Source: Streptomyces actinomycinicus (GTDB lineage Bacteria; Actinomycetota; Actinomycetes; Streptomycetales; Streptomycetaceae). Taken from it: a stretch of 64,000 nt of DNA. How positions within the stretch are numbered: the first letter of the stretch is position 1; each line of letters opens with the position of its first letter. The DNA lies in assembly GCF_016741775.1 (NCBI RefSeq), contig NZ_JAERRK010000020.1, forward strand, positions 108,544 through 172,543, written 5' to 3'. Made by a program: the position numbers and the translations under genes. The notes beneath the pieces are model-generated. The model was not told where the DNA came from and ran no database searches. It worked only from the letters and a program-made list of their open reading frames with translations. This document shows, one piece after another, positions 1 through 10,712 of the stretch.

Positions 1-483
1 CTCCACGGTCGTCAGTGCGGGCGCCGGGGTAGGCAGCGGCAGCACGATCAGCGCCAGGTCGAGCGCGCCCCGGGCCAGCTCCCGCACCAGATCGTGCGAG
101 CCGCCCTCCTCGATCATCAGGCGGATCCCCGGATACCGGTCGTGGAACGCCCGCAGCACGTCCGGCAGCAGTCCCGTGCACAGACTCGGCGTGGCCCCCA
201 GCCGTACCCGTCCACGCCGCAGCTGCACCAGTTCCTGCACCTCGTACCGGGCGGTGTCCGCGTCCGCCAGGATGCGCCGGGCCAGCGGCAGCAGCGCCTC
301 GCCCGCGTCGGTCAGGGTGATGTTGCCCCGGGCGCGCAGGAAGAGATCCGCGCCCAGCTCCCGCTCCAGCGCCTTGATCTGCTGGGACAGCGACGGCTGG
401 GCGACGTGGACCTGCTCGGCCGCCCGGGTGAAGTGCCGGGTCTCGGCGACGGCCACGAAGTACTGGAGCTGCTGGAACTGCAT
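1..483 (-). CDS. LysR-family transcriptional regulator (3' part missing)
   Basis: The minus-strand reading starts at ATG 483 and runs off the window edge, giving about 161 residues of a family usually near 300 aa. The first 60 residues (MQFQQLQYFVAVAETRHFTR onwards, then AQPSLSQQIKALE) are a standard LysR winged helix-turn-helix. The start of the LysR substrate-binding domain follows (RLGATPSLCTGLLPDVL). The gene is transcribed away from the succinate dehydrogenase operon with 84 bp between them, the usual arrangement for a LysR protein that controls its divergent neighbour. The inducer cannot be read because the ligand domain is cut. Confidence 0.9.
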   Translation of the reverse strand, partial: MQFQQLQYFVAVAETRHFTRAAEQVHVAQPSLSQQIKALERELGADLFLRARGNITLTDAGEALLPLARRILADADTARYEVQELVQLRRGRVRLGATPSLCTGLLPDVLRAFHDRYPGIRLMIEEGGSHDLVRELARGALDLALIVLPLPTPAPALTTVE

Positions 484-492
484 ACAGCCAAG

Positions 493-507
493 ATAGGGCC
501 TGTCTAT
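493..507. promoter_or_regulatory. LysR-type operator (ATAG-N7-CTAT)
   Basis: An inverted repeat ATAG-N7-CTAT lies 9 bp upstream of the LysR start, within the divergent LysR/sdhC promoter region. It fits the T-N11-A half-site pattern of LysR boxes. Position and symmetry are seen; binding is inferred. Confidence 0.45.
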
Positions 508-567
508 GGAATCAAGCCGGACCATGTCTTGGACCGATCGGCGTGCCCGGCCCTAGCGTGCTGTTCC

Positions 568-1275
568 ATGGCTCTGGCAACGCGGACGGACCGACGGCCG
601 TCCATGGCACGCACCGTGTGGGACAGCACCGTCGGCAAGAAGGCGGTCATGGCCGTCAGCGGCGTGATCATGCTGATGTACCTGGTCGTCCACGTGATCG
701 GCAACCTGAAGATCTTCTTCGGCGCCGGCGAGTTCAACCACTACGCGCACTGGCTGCGCACGGTCGGCGAACCCTTCATGCACTACGAGTGGACCCTCTG
801 GCTCGTCCGCATCGTCCTCGTCGTCGCCGTGGCCGCCCACGCCACGTCCGCCTACCAGCTCAGCCGCCGCGACATCAAGGCGCGGCCCGACAAGTACGTG
901 CACAGGAAACCGAGGGCGAGCTACGCCACCCGCACCATGCGCTGGGGCGGCGTCATCCTCGGCCTCTTCATCGTCTGGCACATCCTGGACCTGACCACCG
1001 GCACCGTGCACTCCGGCGGCTTCCAGGAGGGCCACCCGTACCAGAACGTCGTGGACACCTTCTCCACCTGGTACGGGAACGTCGTCTACATCGTCGCGAT
1101 GCTCGCGCTCGGCCTGCACGTCCGGCACGGCTTCTGGAGCGCGGCCCAGACCCTCGGCGTCGGCAGCCGCACCCGCGACCGCGCCCTGAAGACCGTCGCA
1201 GACGTCCTCGCGCTGCTGCTCACGGCCGGCTTCGTCGCCGTGCCCGTGGGCGTCATGACCGGAGTGGTGAGCTGA
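568..1275 (+). CDS. sdhC: Succinate dehydrogenase/fumarate reductase cytochrome b subunit
   Basis: This is a 235-residue membrane protein with about five hydrophobic helices (near residues 27-50, 76-98, 125-143, 170-190 and 209-231). Histidines lie in or next to the helices (His42, His91, WHILDL and LHVRHGF), as expected for a single-chain diheme anchor. It would hold SdhAB to the membrane and pass electrons between FAD/Fe-S centres and quinone. No separate SdhD is present, as in single-anchor (type B-like) complexes. ATG 568 is chosen because the reading matches the family from there; an internal ATG at 604 is the alternative. The stop is 1 bp before sdhA. Confidence 0.9.
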   Translation: MALATRTDRRPSMARTVWDSTVGKKAVMAVSGVIMLMYLVVHVIGNLKIFFGAGEFNHYAHWLRTVGEPFMHYEWTLWLVRIVLVVAVAAHATSAYQLSRRDIKARPDKYVHRKPRASYATRTMRWGGVILGLFIVWHILDLTTGTVHSGGFQEGHPYQNVVDTFSTWYGNVVYIVAMLALGLHVRHGFWSAAQTLGVGSRTRDRALKTVADVLALLLTAGFVAVPVGVMTGVVS

Positions 1276-1276
1276 C

Positions 1277-3222
<1,946 letters not shown>

Positions 3223-3226
<4 letters not shown>

Positions 3227-3972
3227 AGCTCACCCTGCGCGTCTGGCGCCAGAAGAACGCAGACGCCGAAGGAGCGATGTCCACCTACGAGGTGGACGCC
3301 ATCTCGCCCGACATGTCCTTCCTGGAGATGCTGGACGTCCTCAACGAACAGCTCATACTCGCCGGCGAGGAGCCGGTCGCCTTCGACCACGACTGCCGCG
3401 AGGGCATCTGCGGCGCGTGCTCGCTCGTCATCAACGGTGACGCGCACGGGCCGGAGCGCACCACCACCTGCCAGCTGCACATGCGGTCCTTCCGGGACGG
3501 CGACACGATCGACATCGAGCCGTGGCGGGCCTCGGCCTTCCCGGTGATCAAGGACCTGGTCGTGGACCGGTCGGCGTTCGACCGGATCATCCAGGCCGGC
3601 GGCTACATCACCGCGCCGACCGGGTCCGCGCCCGAGGCGCACGCCACGGCGGTGCCCAAGGCCGACGCCGACCTCGCGTTCGAGCACGCCGAGTGCATCG
3701 GCTGCGGGGCGTGCGTGGCCGCCTGTCCGAACGGCGCGGCGATGCTCTTCACCTCCGCCAAGGTCAACCACCTGAACGTGCTGCCCCAGGGTGCTCCCGA
3801 GCGGGAGACGCGGGTGCTGGACATGGTGGCGCAGATGGACGCGGAGGGGTTCGGCGGGTGCACGCTCACCGGTGAGTGCGCCACCGCTTGCCCGAAGGGG
3901 ATCCCCCTGGTGTCGATCACCGGCATGAACAAGGAGTGGCTGAGGGCCACCCGCAAGGCGGGCAAGCGGTAG
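3223..3972 (+). CDS. sdhB: Succinate dehydrogenase/fumarate reductase iron-sulfur subunit
   Basis: This 249-residue protein has three iron-sulfur motifs in order. The [2Fe-2S] site has Cys58, Cys63, Cys66 and Cys83 (DCREGICGAC ... TTC). A ferredoxin-like CIGCGACVAACPNGA and a CTLTGECATACPKGI sequence supply the remaining clusters. It carries electrons from the FAD of SdhA to the cytochrome b anchor. ATG 3223 overlaps the sdhA stop (ATGA), which fixes the start. Confidence 0.95.
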
Positions 3973-4121
3973 CGCCCCCGGGGGCTGGAGCGCGGTCCCC
4001 CACGCGCGCCTTCGGCGGGGCGCCGCACAGGACGTTCGTCCATGAAGGGGCGGGCGGGCGGGGCCGGGAGCGGTGCTCACCCGGCCCCGTCTGGTTTCAC
4101 CGCCCCCTGTAGGCTCCGGCC

Positions 4122-5150
4122 ATGATCTTCGGGAACAAGCGGAAGGAGCAGCGGTTCCTCGACGCCGTCGTCGCCTTCGAGGCCGCTGTGCGCAGCCAGG
4201 ACGGCGAGCGGGCGCAGCGGGCGCAGCGGCAGCTGTACCGGCACTTCCAGGACGCGGCGGAGCACGAGCTGACGCAGGCCGGCCCGCGGCTGGCCGCGCT
4301 GCTGCCGCAGGTCCCGCCCGGTCCGGACGGTGCCGTCGCGGTGGCGGTCGGTGCCTGCACGGAGCGCGGGGCCGACCCGGCCGCCTGCGCCCCCCATGTG
4401 CTCGACGGGCTCGCCCGGACCCTCGCCGCGGCCGAGCGGTTCTGCGAACGCTGGGCGGCGACCGGCGGCGGCGAGTTCCCGGACCCGGAGCAGCAGCCTG
4501 ACGCGGCCCTGTTCGACCGCGTCGGCCGGGAGACGGCCGTGGCCTGGCTCACCCTGCACCAGTGGGAGATGGCGTCCGTCGCCATGCTCAACCACGCCGC
4601 CGTCCGCACCTCCCTCGACGCCGGCACGCGCACCGCCCTGTTCCAGGCGCTGCGCTCGGTGGAGGAGGCCTCCGGGCACGACTTCAAATGCCTCGCGTAC
4701 GCCCTGCTCGTCCTCGACGACGAACCGCTGGTCGTCCTGCACCGGCCCACCGGCACCGGCTACGCCCTGCGCATGAGCGGTGTCGGCGACACCTTCCAGC
4801 TGCACACCCTGCTCGCCGACGTCCTCATAGGCGGCGGCCACGTCCCCGGCCGCGCCCCGTCCGCCGAGGAGGCGGCCGTCTGCCGCGACCAGCCCGGCCA
4901 GGTGCACACCACCGGCGCCTTCAACCTGGTCACCCCGGCCGGCGACTGGGTGTGGAACGAGGGCACCCCCTCGGACATCCCCGTCGTGGACGGCGTACGG
5001 CTGCTCGTCCTGGACCCGCCGCCGTACGAGCGCAGCTGGCCCGCCGGCCGGTTCTTCCCGCACATGACCGGCGACCTCGTCCTGGAGCGCGTACTCGCAC
5101 CCGAGGAGGCCCGGCGGCTGCTCGCCGGGTGCGTGATCAAGGACGCCTGA
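4122..5150 (+). CDS. Conserved hypothetical protein, 342 aa
   Basis: I do not recognise this family. The protein is soluble-looking, with no signal peptide or membrane segment. Its N-terminal half (about 1-150) is charged and helical, rich in Glu, Arg and Gln. A mixed alpha/beta C-terminal half contains YALRMSGVGDTFQLHTLLAD near residue 220 and VWNEGTPSDIPVVDGVRLL near 285. It stands alone on the plus strand, 149 bp after sdhB and 141 bp before the acyltransferase pair. Base composition matches the chromosome, so it looks like a resident gene. Confidence 0.7.
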   Translation: MIFGNKRKEQRFLDAVVAFEAAVRSQDGERAQRAQRQLYRHFQDAAEHELTQAGPRLAALLPQVPPGPDGAVAVAVGACTERGADPAACAPHVLDGLARTLAAAERFCERWAATGGGEFPDPEQQPDAALFDRVGRETAVAWLTLHQWEMASVAMLNHAAVRTSLDAGTRTALFQALRSVEEASGHDFKCLAYALLVLDDEPLVVLHRPTGTGYALRMSGVGDTFQLHTLLADVLIGGGHVPGRAPSAEEAAVCRDQPGQVHTTGAFNLVTPAGDWVWNEGTPSDIPVVDGVRLLVLDPPPYERSWPAGRFFPHMTGDLVLERVLAPEEARRLLAGCVIKDA

Positions 5151-5226
5151 CCCCGCCGTTCAACATCCCCACATCCACTCTCCTGGCAGAGGTCACGCGC
5201 GCGCCAACCGGCATCGGAAGAACTGG

Positions 5227-5258
5227 AGCGGCGGGCCGTACGCACCGGGCCCGCCGCT
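5227..5258. terminator. GC-rich stem-loop between the hypothetical gene and the OlsB-like gene
   Basis: Perfect 10-bp arms (AGCGGCGGGC at 5227-5236 and its complement at 5249-5258) enclose a 12-nt loop. No T-run follows, which is normal for Streptomyces. It could end transcription of the upstream gene or act in the leader of the acyltransferase operon, whose start is 33 bp downstream. Confidence 0.45.
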
Positions 5259-5291
5259 GTCGCCGAACCGGCCCGTGACCAGGAGAGAGCC

Positions 5292-6062
5292 ATGACCGGC
5301 GTTTCCACCCTCGATCGTCCCCCACAGCCAGCGGTACCCACCCGCTACCGCGTCACCCTCGCCCGCGACGAGGCCGACGTGCGTGCCGCCCAGCGGCTGC
5401 GCCACGACGTCTTCGCCGGCGAGATGGGTGCCCTGCTGGCCACCACGGAGCCGGGACACGACGTCGACGCCTTCGACGCCTACTGCGACCACCTGCTCGT
5501 GCACGACACGGAGACCGGGCAGGTCGTCGGCACCTACCGGCTGCTGCCGCCGGAGCGGGCCGCGATCGCCGGACGGCTCTACTCCGAAGGCGAGTTCGAC
5601 CTGGGCCGGCTCGACGCGATCCGGCCCGGGCTGGTGGAGGTCGGCCGTTCCTGCGTCCACCCCGACCACCGCGACGGCGCCGTGATCGGCCTGATCTGGG
5701 CCGGCATAGCGCGGTACATGACCGACCGGGGCCACGAGTGGCTGGCGGGCTGCTGCTCCGTGCCGCTCGCCGACGGCGGCGCCCTCGCCACCGGCACCTG
5801 GGAGCGGGTGCGGGCCAAGCACCTGGCCCCCGAGGAGTTCCGGGTCCGGCCGCTGCTGCCGTGGGTCCCGAACGCCCAGGCCCCGGCCGACCGCACCGAA
5901 CTCCCCGCCCTGCTGCGCGGCTACCTCCGCCTGGGCGCCTGGGTGTGCGGCGAGCCCGCGCACGACCCGGACTTCGGGGTCGCCGACCTGTACGTGCTGC
6001 TGTCGATGCGCCGGGTCAACCAGCGCTATCTGCGGCACTTCCTCTCCCTCGTGCCGGCCTGA
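5292..6062 (+). CDS. OlsB-like N-acyltransferase (GNAT fold)
   Basis: This 256-residue protein resembles the ornithine-lipid/hemolysin-type acyltransferases: DEADVRAAQRLRHDVFAGEMG near residues 28-48, VVGTYRLLPP near 80, and EVGRSCVHPDHRDGAVIGLIW near 118-140. OlsB enzymes transfer a 3-hydroxyacyl chain to the alpha-amino group of an amino acid such as ornithine. An AGGAGAG ribosome site sits 4 bp before ATG 5292. The stop overlaps the next gene by 1 bp (TGATG), so this N-acyltransferase and the O-acyltransferase that follows are translated as a pair, as olsB/olsA are. The actual acceptor amine is not shown by sequence. Confidence 0.75.
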   Translation: MTGVSTLDRPPQPAVPTRYRVTLARDEADVRAAQRLRHDVFAGEMGALLATTEPGHDVDAFDAYCDHLLVHDTETGQVVGTYRLLPPERAAIAGRLYSEGEFDLGRLDAIRPGLVEVGRSCVHPDHRDGAVIGLIWAGIARYMTDRGHEWLAGCCSVPLADGGALATGTWERVRAKHLAPEEFRVRPLLPWVPNAQAPADRTELPALLRGYLRLGAWVCGEPAHDPDFGVADLYVLLSMRRVNQRYLRHFLSLVPA

Positions 6063-7000
6063 TGAGCGTCTGGCTGCCCAGCGCGCCCTGCAGCCCGGGC
6101 GCCTGTGTGGAGCCGGCCAGGACCGCCGTGGCCGTACCGCGGGCCGTCCTGCGGCTCGCCACGGTCGTGGTCCTGATGCTGGCCGGAATCGCGCTGTCCC
6201 CGCTCGGCGGGAGGATCCCCGCCGAGTGGGTCCGGCGGTGGTGCCTGGCGATCGTGCGGGCCATGGGCGTCCGGGTCCGGATCACCGGGGCCGTCGCGCC
6301 GTCCGGCGGGCTGCTGCTGGTCGCCAACCACGTCTCGTGGCTGGACATCCCGCTGCTCGCCGCCGTGCGCCCCGCCCGGATGCTCGCCAAGACCGAGATC
6401 CGGCAGTGGCCGGTGGCGGGCCCGCTCGCCGCGCGCGGCGGGGCCCTGTTCATCGAACGGGACCGGCTGCGCGCCCTGCCGGAGACCGTCGCACGGATCG
6501 CCGGCGCCCTGCGCGAGGGCGCGGCCGTGTCCGCCTTCCCGGAGGGCAGCACCTGGTGCGGGCGGGCCCACGGCCGCTTCCACCGTGCCGTCTTCCAGGC
6601 CGCGCTCGACGCGGGCGTCCCCGTCCAGCCGGTCGCACTGCGCTACCGGCAGCAGGACGGCGTCACCGGCACCGCGGCGGCCTTCGTCGGCGAGGACACC
6701 CTGCTCGCCTCGCTGTGGCGGGTGGCCCGGGCCCGGGGCCTGGTCGCCGAGGTGGAGGTACGGCCGGTGATCGCGCCGGGCGCCCACGCCGACCGCCGGG
6801 CCCTCGCCCGCGCGGCCCAGCCCGACTCGCCCGAGCCCGCCTGGACCCACGCGGCCCTGATCTCGGACGGCCGGACGGCAGACCCCCGGCGCCCCGCGGC
6901 GGTGCCCCCGGCCGGCACCGCGAGGCCCCTGCCCGTGCCGGGAACCGCGCGGTCCGCGTCCGTGTCCGGGTCGCAGGGCCCGTACCCGTTCACGGCATGA
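6062..7000 (+). CDS. PlsC/OlsA-like 1-acyl-sn-glycerol-3-phosphate (or lyso-lipid) acyltransferase
   Basis: This 312-residue protein has a hydrophobic helix near residues 25-50, then the LPLAT catalytic motif NHVSWLD (HX4D) near 92-98. The FPEGS motif near 160 and the VQPVALRY strand near 190 complete the acyltransferase core. It would esterify a lyso-lipid at the membrane. Because it overlaps the OlsB-like gene, making the O-acyl step of an aminolipid is a reasonable inference; glycerophospholipid synthesis is the alternative. The last ~60 residues are Pro/Ala-rich and probably disordered. The 3' end overlaps the convergent UvrA-like gene by 11 bp. Confidence 0.85.
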   Translation: MSVWLPSAPCSPGACVEPARTAVAVPRAVLRLATVVVLMLAGIALSPLGGRIPAEWVRRWCLAIVRAMGVRVRITGAVAPSGGLLLVANHVSWLDIPLLAAVRPARMLAKTEIRQWPVAGPLAARGGALFIERDRLRALPETVARIAGALREGAAVSAFPEGSTWCGRAHGRFHRAVFQAALDAGVPVQPVALRYRQQDGVTGTAAAFVGEDTLLASLWRVARARGLVAEVEVRPVIAPGAHADRRALARAAQPDSPEPAWTHAALISDGRTADPRRPAAVPPAGTARPLPVPGTARSASVSGSQGPYPFTA

Positions 7001-9320
7001 CCCGCGCCAGATAGGGCGCCGTCACGCTGCCCGCCGTCCGGGCCACCCGCTCCGGCGGGCCGGCCGCCACGATCCTGCCGCCCCGGTCGCCGCCACCGGG
7101 GCCCAGGTCGATCACCCAGTCGGCGCCGGCGACCACCGTCATGTCGTGCTCGACCACCACGACCGTGTGCCCGGCGTCGACCAGCCCGTGCAGCCGGTAC
7201 ATCAGCACCTCCACGTCGGCCGGGTGCAGTCCGGTCGTCGGCTCGTCCAGCAGGTACAGCGTGTGGGCCCGGCGCCCGCGCTGGAGTTCGCTCGCCAGCT
7301 TGATCCGCTGTGCCTCCCCTCCGGACAGCTCGGTGGCTGGCTGGCCGAGCCGCAGATAGCCGAGGCCCACGTCGAGCAGGCTGCTCAGGCTGCGGGCGGC
7401 GGCCGGGGCGTCCGCGAAGAACTCGGCGGCGGCCTCCACGGTCAGGTCGAGCACCTCGGCGACGGTCCGTCCCCGGTACGTCACCTCCAGCGTCTCGGGG
7501 TTGTAGCGGGCGCCGCCGCAGTCCGGGCAGGGCGCGTACGTGCTCGGCAGGAACAGCAGCTCCACACTGACGAACCCCTCGCCCTGGCAGGTCTCGCAGC
7601 GCCCGCCGGGCACGTTGAAGGAGAACCGCCCCACCCCGTAGCCGCGCGCCCGCGCCTCCTCGGTGCCCGCGAACACCTTGCGCACGACGTCGAACAGGCC
7701 GGTGTAGGTGGCCAGGTTGGACCGCGGGGTGCGTCCGATGGGCCTCTGGTCGACCCGGACCAGCCGCCCGGCACCCGCCGGACCCTCCGTCAGCTCACCG
7801 ATGAGCGTGGACTTTCCGGAGCCGGACACACCCGTGACCGCGGTGAACGCGCCGAGCGGGAACTCGGCCGTCACGGCACGCAGGTTGTGCCGGCTCACCG
7901 GCCCCACCTGCAACCAGCCGTGCGGTTGCCGGACCTCACGCGCCGGACCGGGTGCCTCGTCGAAGAGGAACGCGGCCGTCGCCGACTCCTCGACGGAGGC
8001 CAGCTCCGCCACCGGGCCGCTGTACAGCACCCGCCCGCCGTGCTCGCCCGCACCGGGGCCCACGTCCACCAGCCAGTCGGCGCCGCGCACGACCTCCAGG
8101 TGATGCTCCACCACGAACACCGAGTTGCCCGCGGCCTTCAGCCGGTCCAGCACGGTGAGCAGTGCCTCGGTGTCCGCCGGGTGCAGACCGGCGGACGGCT
8201 CGTCCAGCACGTAGACGACACCGAACAGCCCGGAGCGCAACTGCGTGGCGAGCCGCAGCCGTTGCAGTTCACCCGCCGAGAGGGTGGGGGTGGACCGGTC
8301 CAGGCTGAGGTAGCCGAGGCCCAGCTCCACCACGGGTGCGATGCGGGACTTCAGATCCTCGGTGAGCACCCGGGCGGCCGCCGTGCCGCCGTCGAGCAGC
8401 GCGGCGAGGTCGGTCAGCGGCAGCGCGGCCAGTTCGGCGATGGTCCGGCCGCCGAAGGTCACCGCGAGCGCCTCCGGCCGCAGCCGGCTGCCGCCGCAGA
8501 CCGGACAGGGTGCGCTGGTCAGGAACCGTTCGGCCTTCGCCCGCAGAGTGGCCGACTTGGTGTCGGAGTACGTCTTCAGCACGTACCGGCGGGCGCTCAT
8601 GTAGGTGCCCTGGTACGGCCGTTGGATGCGGTCCGCGTCCCGGACCGGGTGCACGGTGACGACCGGCTGCTCGTCCGTGAACAGGATCCACTCCCGCTGC
8701 TCGGCGGGCAGGTCGCGCCAGGGCCGGTCGACGTCGTAGCCGAGGGTGTCGAGGATGTCCCGCAGGTTCTTGCCCTGCCAGGCGCCCGGCCAGGCCGCCA
8801 CCGCGCCCTCGCGGACGGACAGCGAGGGGTCCGGGACCAGGAGTTCCTCGGTGGTGTCGTGCACCTGTCCGAGACCGTGGCACCCGGGGCAGGCGCCGGC
8901 CGCCGTGTTCGGCGAGAACGCGTCCGAGTCGAGCCGTTCGGCGCCCGCGGGGTACTCCCCGGCGCGCGAGTACAGCATGCGCAGGGAGTTGGAGAGGTTG
9001 GTGACCGTGCCCACCGAGGAGCGCGACGTGGGGGCCGAACGGCGCTGTTGCAGCGAGACGGCGGGCGGCAGCCCGGTGATCTCACCGACCGCGGGCGCCC
9101 CGACCTGGTGGATCAGCCTGCGCGCGTAGGGCGCGACCGACTCGAAGTACCGCCGCTGCGCCTCGGCGTAGATCGTGCCGAACGCCAGGGAGGACTTGCC
9201 GGAACCGGAGACGCCGGTGAACACGGCCAGTACGTCCCGGGGGATGTCCACGTCGACACCCCTGAGGTTGTGCTCACGGGCGCCGCGGACGCGGACGTAC
9301 GGGTCGTGGGGGCTGTGCAT
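6990..9320 (-). CDS. UvrA paralogue (excinuclease ABC subunit A-like ATPase, short form)
   Basis: This 776-residue protein has two ABC ATPase modules. Walker A motifs are GVSGSGKSS near residue 37 and GVSGSGKST near 495. Signature motifs are LSAGELQRLRL and LSGGEAQRIKL. Zinc-finger cysteines appear as CPGCHG, CPVCGG and CETCQG ... CPDCGG. It is well short of the ~950 residues of housekeeping UvrA and seems to lack the UvrB-binding insert. That points to the class II/III UvrA group, found beside resistance or stress genes and not needed for normal excision repair. No transporter or antibiotic cluster is adjacent. Confidence 0.88.
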   Translation of the reverse strand: MHSPHDPYVRVRGAREHNLRGVDVDIPRDVLAVFTGVSGSGKSSLAFGTIYAEAQRRYFESVAPYARRLIHQVGAPAVGEITGLPPAVSLQQRRSAPTSRSSVGTVTNLSNSLRMLYSRAGEYPAGAERLDSDAFSPNTAAGACPGCHGLGQVHDTTEELLVPDPSLSVREGAVAAWPGAWQGKNLRDILDTLGYDVDRPWRDLPAEQREWILFTDEQPVVTVHPVRDADRIQRPYQGTYMSARRYVLKTYSDTKSATLRAKAERFLTSAPCPVCGGSRLRPEALAVTFGGRTIAELAALPLTDLAALLDGGTAAARVLTEDLKSRIAPVVELGLGYLSLDRSTPTLSAGELQRLRLATQLRSGLFGVVYVLDEPSAGLHPADTEALLTVLDRLKAAGNSVFVVEHHLEVVRGADWLVDVGPGAGEHGGRVLYSGPVAELASVEESATAAFLFDEAPGPAREVRQPHGWLQVGPVSRHNLRAVTAEFPLGAFTAVTGVSGSGKSTLIGELTEGPAGAGRLVRVDQRPIGRTPRSNLATYTGLFDVVRKVFAGTEEARARGYGVGRFSFNVPGGRCETCQGEGFVSVELLFLPSTYAPCPDCGGARYNPETLEVTYRGRTVAEVLDLTVEAAAEFFADAPAAARSLSSLLDVGLGYLRLGQPATELSGGEAQRIKLASELQRGRRAHTLYLLDEPTTGLHPADVEVLMYRLHGLVDAGHTVVVVEHDMTVVAGADWVIDLGPGGGDRGGRIVAAGPPERVARTAGSVTAPYLARVMP

Positions 9321-9349
9321 CGGGGAACTCTATCCGTCCCCGTGCGCCC

Positions 9350-9544
9350 CTACTGCGGAGGGTTGCCGCGATCCTGCGGCCGGGTGCCGAACTCGTCCCG
9401 CAGGGTGTCCTGCCCGGTGTCGACCTGGGACCGGTACTTCTTCCCGGTGCGCTGGTCGACGTAGTCGCCGCCCTTGTCGATGCCCTTGTCGGCCATGCCC
9501 TCGTGGCCCTTGAGCATGCCCTTGATCTTGTCCATGATGGACAT
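9350..9544 (-). CDS. Small MT0933-type antitoxin-like protein
   Basis: This 64-residue, very polar protein (MDKIKGMLKGHEGMADKGID, then DYVDQRTGKKYRSQVDTGQD) matches the pattern of the Rv0909/MT0933 antitoxin-like family common in actinomycetes. A GGAGGG ribosome site precedes ATG 9544. No toxin gene adjoins it, so it is either a solitary family member or a general stress protein. The function is inferred from family resemblance only. Confidence 0.7.
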   Translation of the reverse strand: MSIMDKIKGMLKGHEGMADKGIDKGGDYVDQRTGKKYRSQVDTGQDTLRDEFGTRPQDRGNPPQ

Positions 9545-9618
9545 GGCAGCCCTCCTCGTCGGTTGAGGCTCGCCCTCCCAGGTTCACCGTCCGCGCCCCG
9601 CACCGCATCTCGAGCGGC

Positions 9619-10626
9619 TCAGCGGGCCGCCGTGAGGAGCCCGGCGAGCCGCCGGTAGGAGTCCAGCAGGGCCGCACGGTCATGGGTGCTGGTGGTGACC
9701 AGCACCTCGTCGGCGCCGGTCTCCTTCAGCACCGTCTCCAGCTCGTGCGCGACCCGGTCCTCGGTGCCGGCGATGTGCCCGGCGAGCCCGGACTCGTACA
9801 ACTCCCGCTCCCTGGCGGTCATCGCCCGCGCCTCGACCGACTCGGCGGGGAGCAGCGGCGGGAACGTGCCGTGCGTGCGCGAGTACGCCATCGACCAGGC
9901 CTCGGGCACCAGCAGCCGCCGGGCCTCCGCCTCGGTGCCGGCGACCGCGACGGTGCCGGAGATCACGACGTACGGCTCGGACGCCCAGCGGGAGGGCCGG
10001 AACAGGGAGCGGTACCGGTCGATGCCGCGGAGCATCCTCTCGCGGCTGCGCAGATCGCCGATGACCACGGGCAGACCGGCGAGCGCCGCGATCCGCGCAC
10101 CCTCGCCCATGGCCAGCACGAACGGCGGCACCGTCAGCCCGTCCGCCGGGCGGGCGCGCACCCCGGCCGGTGAGCTGCCCGTGAACCAGCCCAGCAGCTC
10201 GCCGAGCTGCGCCGCGAAGTCCTCGGCGTCGCCCTTGTCCCGCCCGAGGGCCTTGCGCACCCCGTCCGTGAACCCCACGGACCGGCCGAGCCCCATGTCG
10301 ATCCGCCCCGGGAACAGGGCCTCCAGCACTCCGAACTGCTCGGCCACGACCAGCGGCCGGTGGTTGGGGAGCATGACCCCGCCGGTGCCGACGCGGATCG
10401 TCCGGGTGGCGGCGGCGACCGCGGCGGCCAGCACGGTCGGCGCGGAACCGGCGACCCCGGGCACACCGTGGTGCTCCGACACCCAGAAGCGGTGGAATCC
10501 GAGCGCCTCCACCTCCCGCGCCAGCGCGACGGTGTCCCGCAGCGCCTCGGCGGGCGGCCGGCCCTCCCGGGTACGCGAACGGTCGAGGACGGAGAACCGG
10601 GTCCGGGCGATCACTGAACTGCTCAC
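9619..10626 (-). CDS. LLM-class (luciferase-like) flavin-dependent oxidoreductase
   Basis: This 335-residue TIM-barrel-type protein has the typical LLM features: FHRFWVSEHHGVPG near residue 45, IRVGTGGVMLPNHRPLVVAEQF near 78-100, FPGRIDMGLGRS near 106, and VVIGDLRSR near 186. It belongs to the MsnO8-like subgroup, flavin-dependent monooxygenases whose substrate usually cannot be predicted. The start is GTG 10626. It diverges from the HAD gene with about 86 bp between them. Confidence 0.88.
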   Translation of the reverse strand: MSSSVIARTRFSVLDRSRTREGRPPAEALRDTVALAREVEALGFHRFWVSEHHGVPGVAGSAPTVLAAAVAAATRTIRVGTGGVMLPNHRPLVVAEQFGVLEALFPGRIDMGLGRSVGFTDGVRKALGRDKGDAEDFAAQLGELLGWFTGSSPAGVRARPADGLTVPPFVLAMGEGARIAALAGLPVVIGDLRSRERMLRGIDRYRSLFRPSRWASEPYVVISGTVAVAGTEAEARRLLVPEAWSMAYSRTHGTFPPLLPAESVEARAMTARERELYESGLAGHIAGTEDRVAHELETVLKETGADEVLVTTSTHDRAALLDSYRRLAGLLTAAR

Positions 10627-10712
10627 ACACGCTTCAACGCCCTGGCGGGCCGGTGATTCCCGAGGACGTCCGACGGCCGCCCCGGGCGGCAGCCCGCACT
10701 AGGGTGGCCCGT

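Noticed and set aside
7146..9464. Plus-strand 772-codon frame over the UvrA-like gene
   Set aside because: Antisense shadow of a clear UvrA paralogue; composition is Arg/Gln/Gly-rich without motifs.
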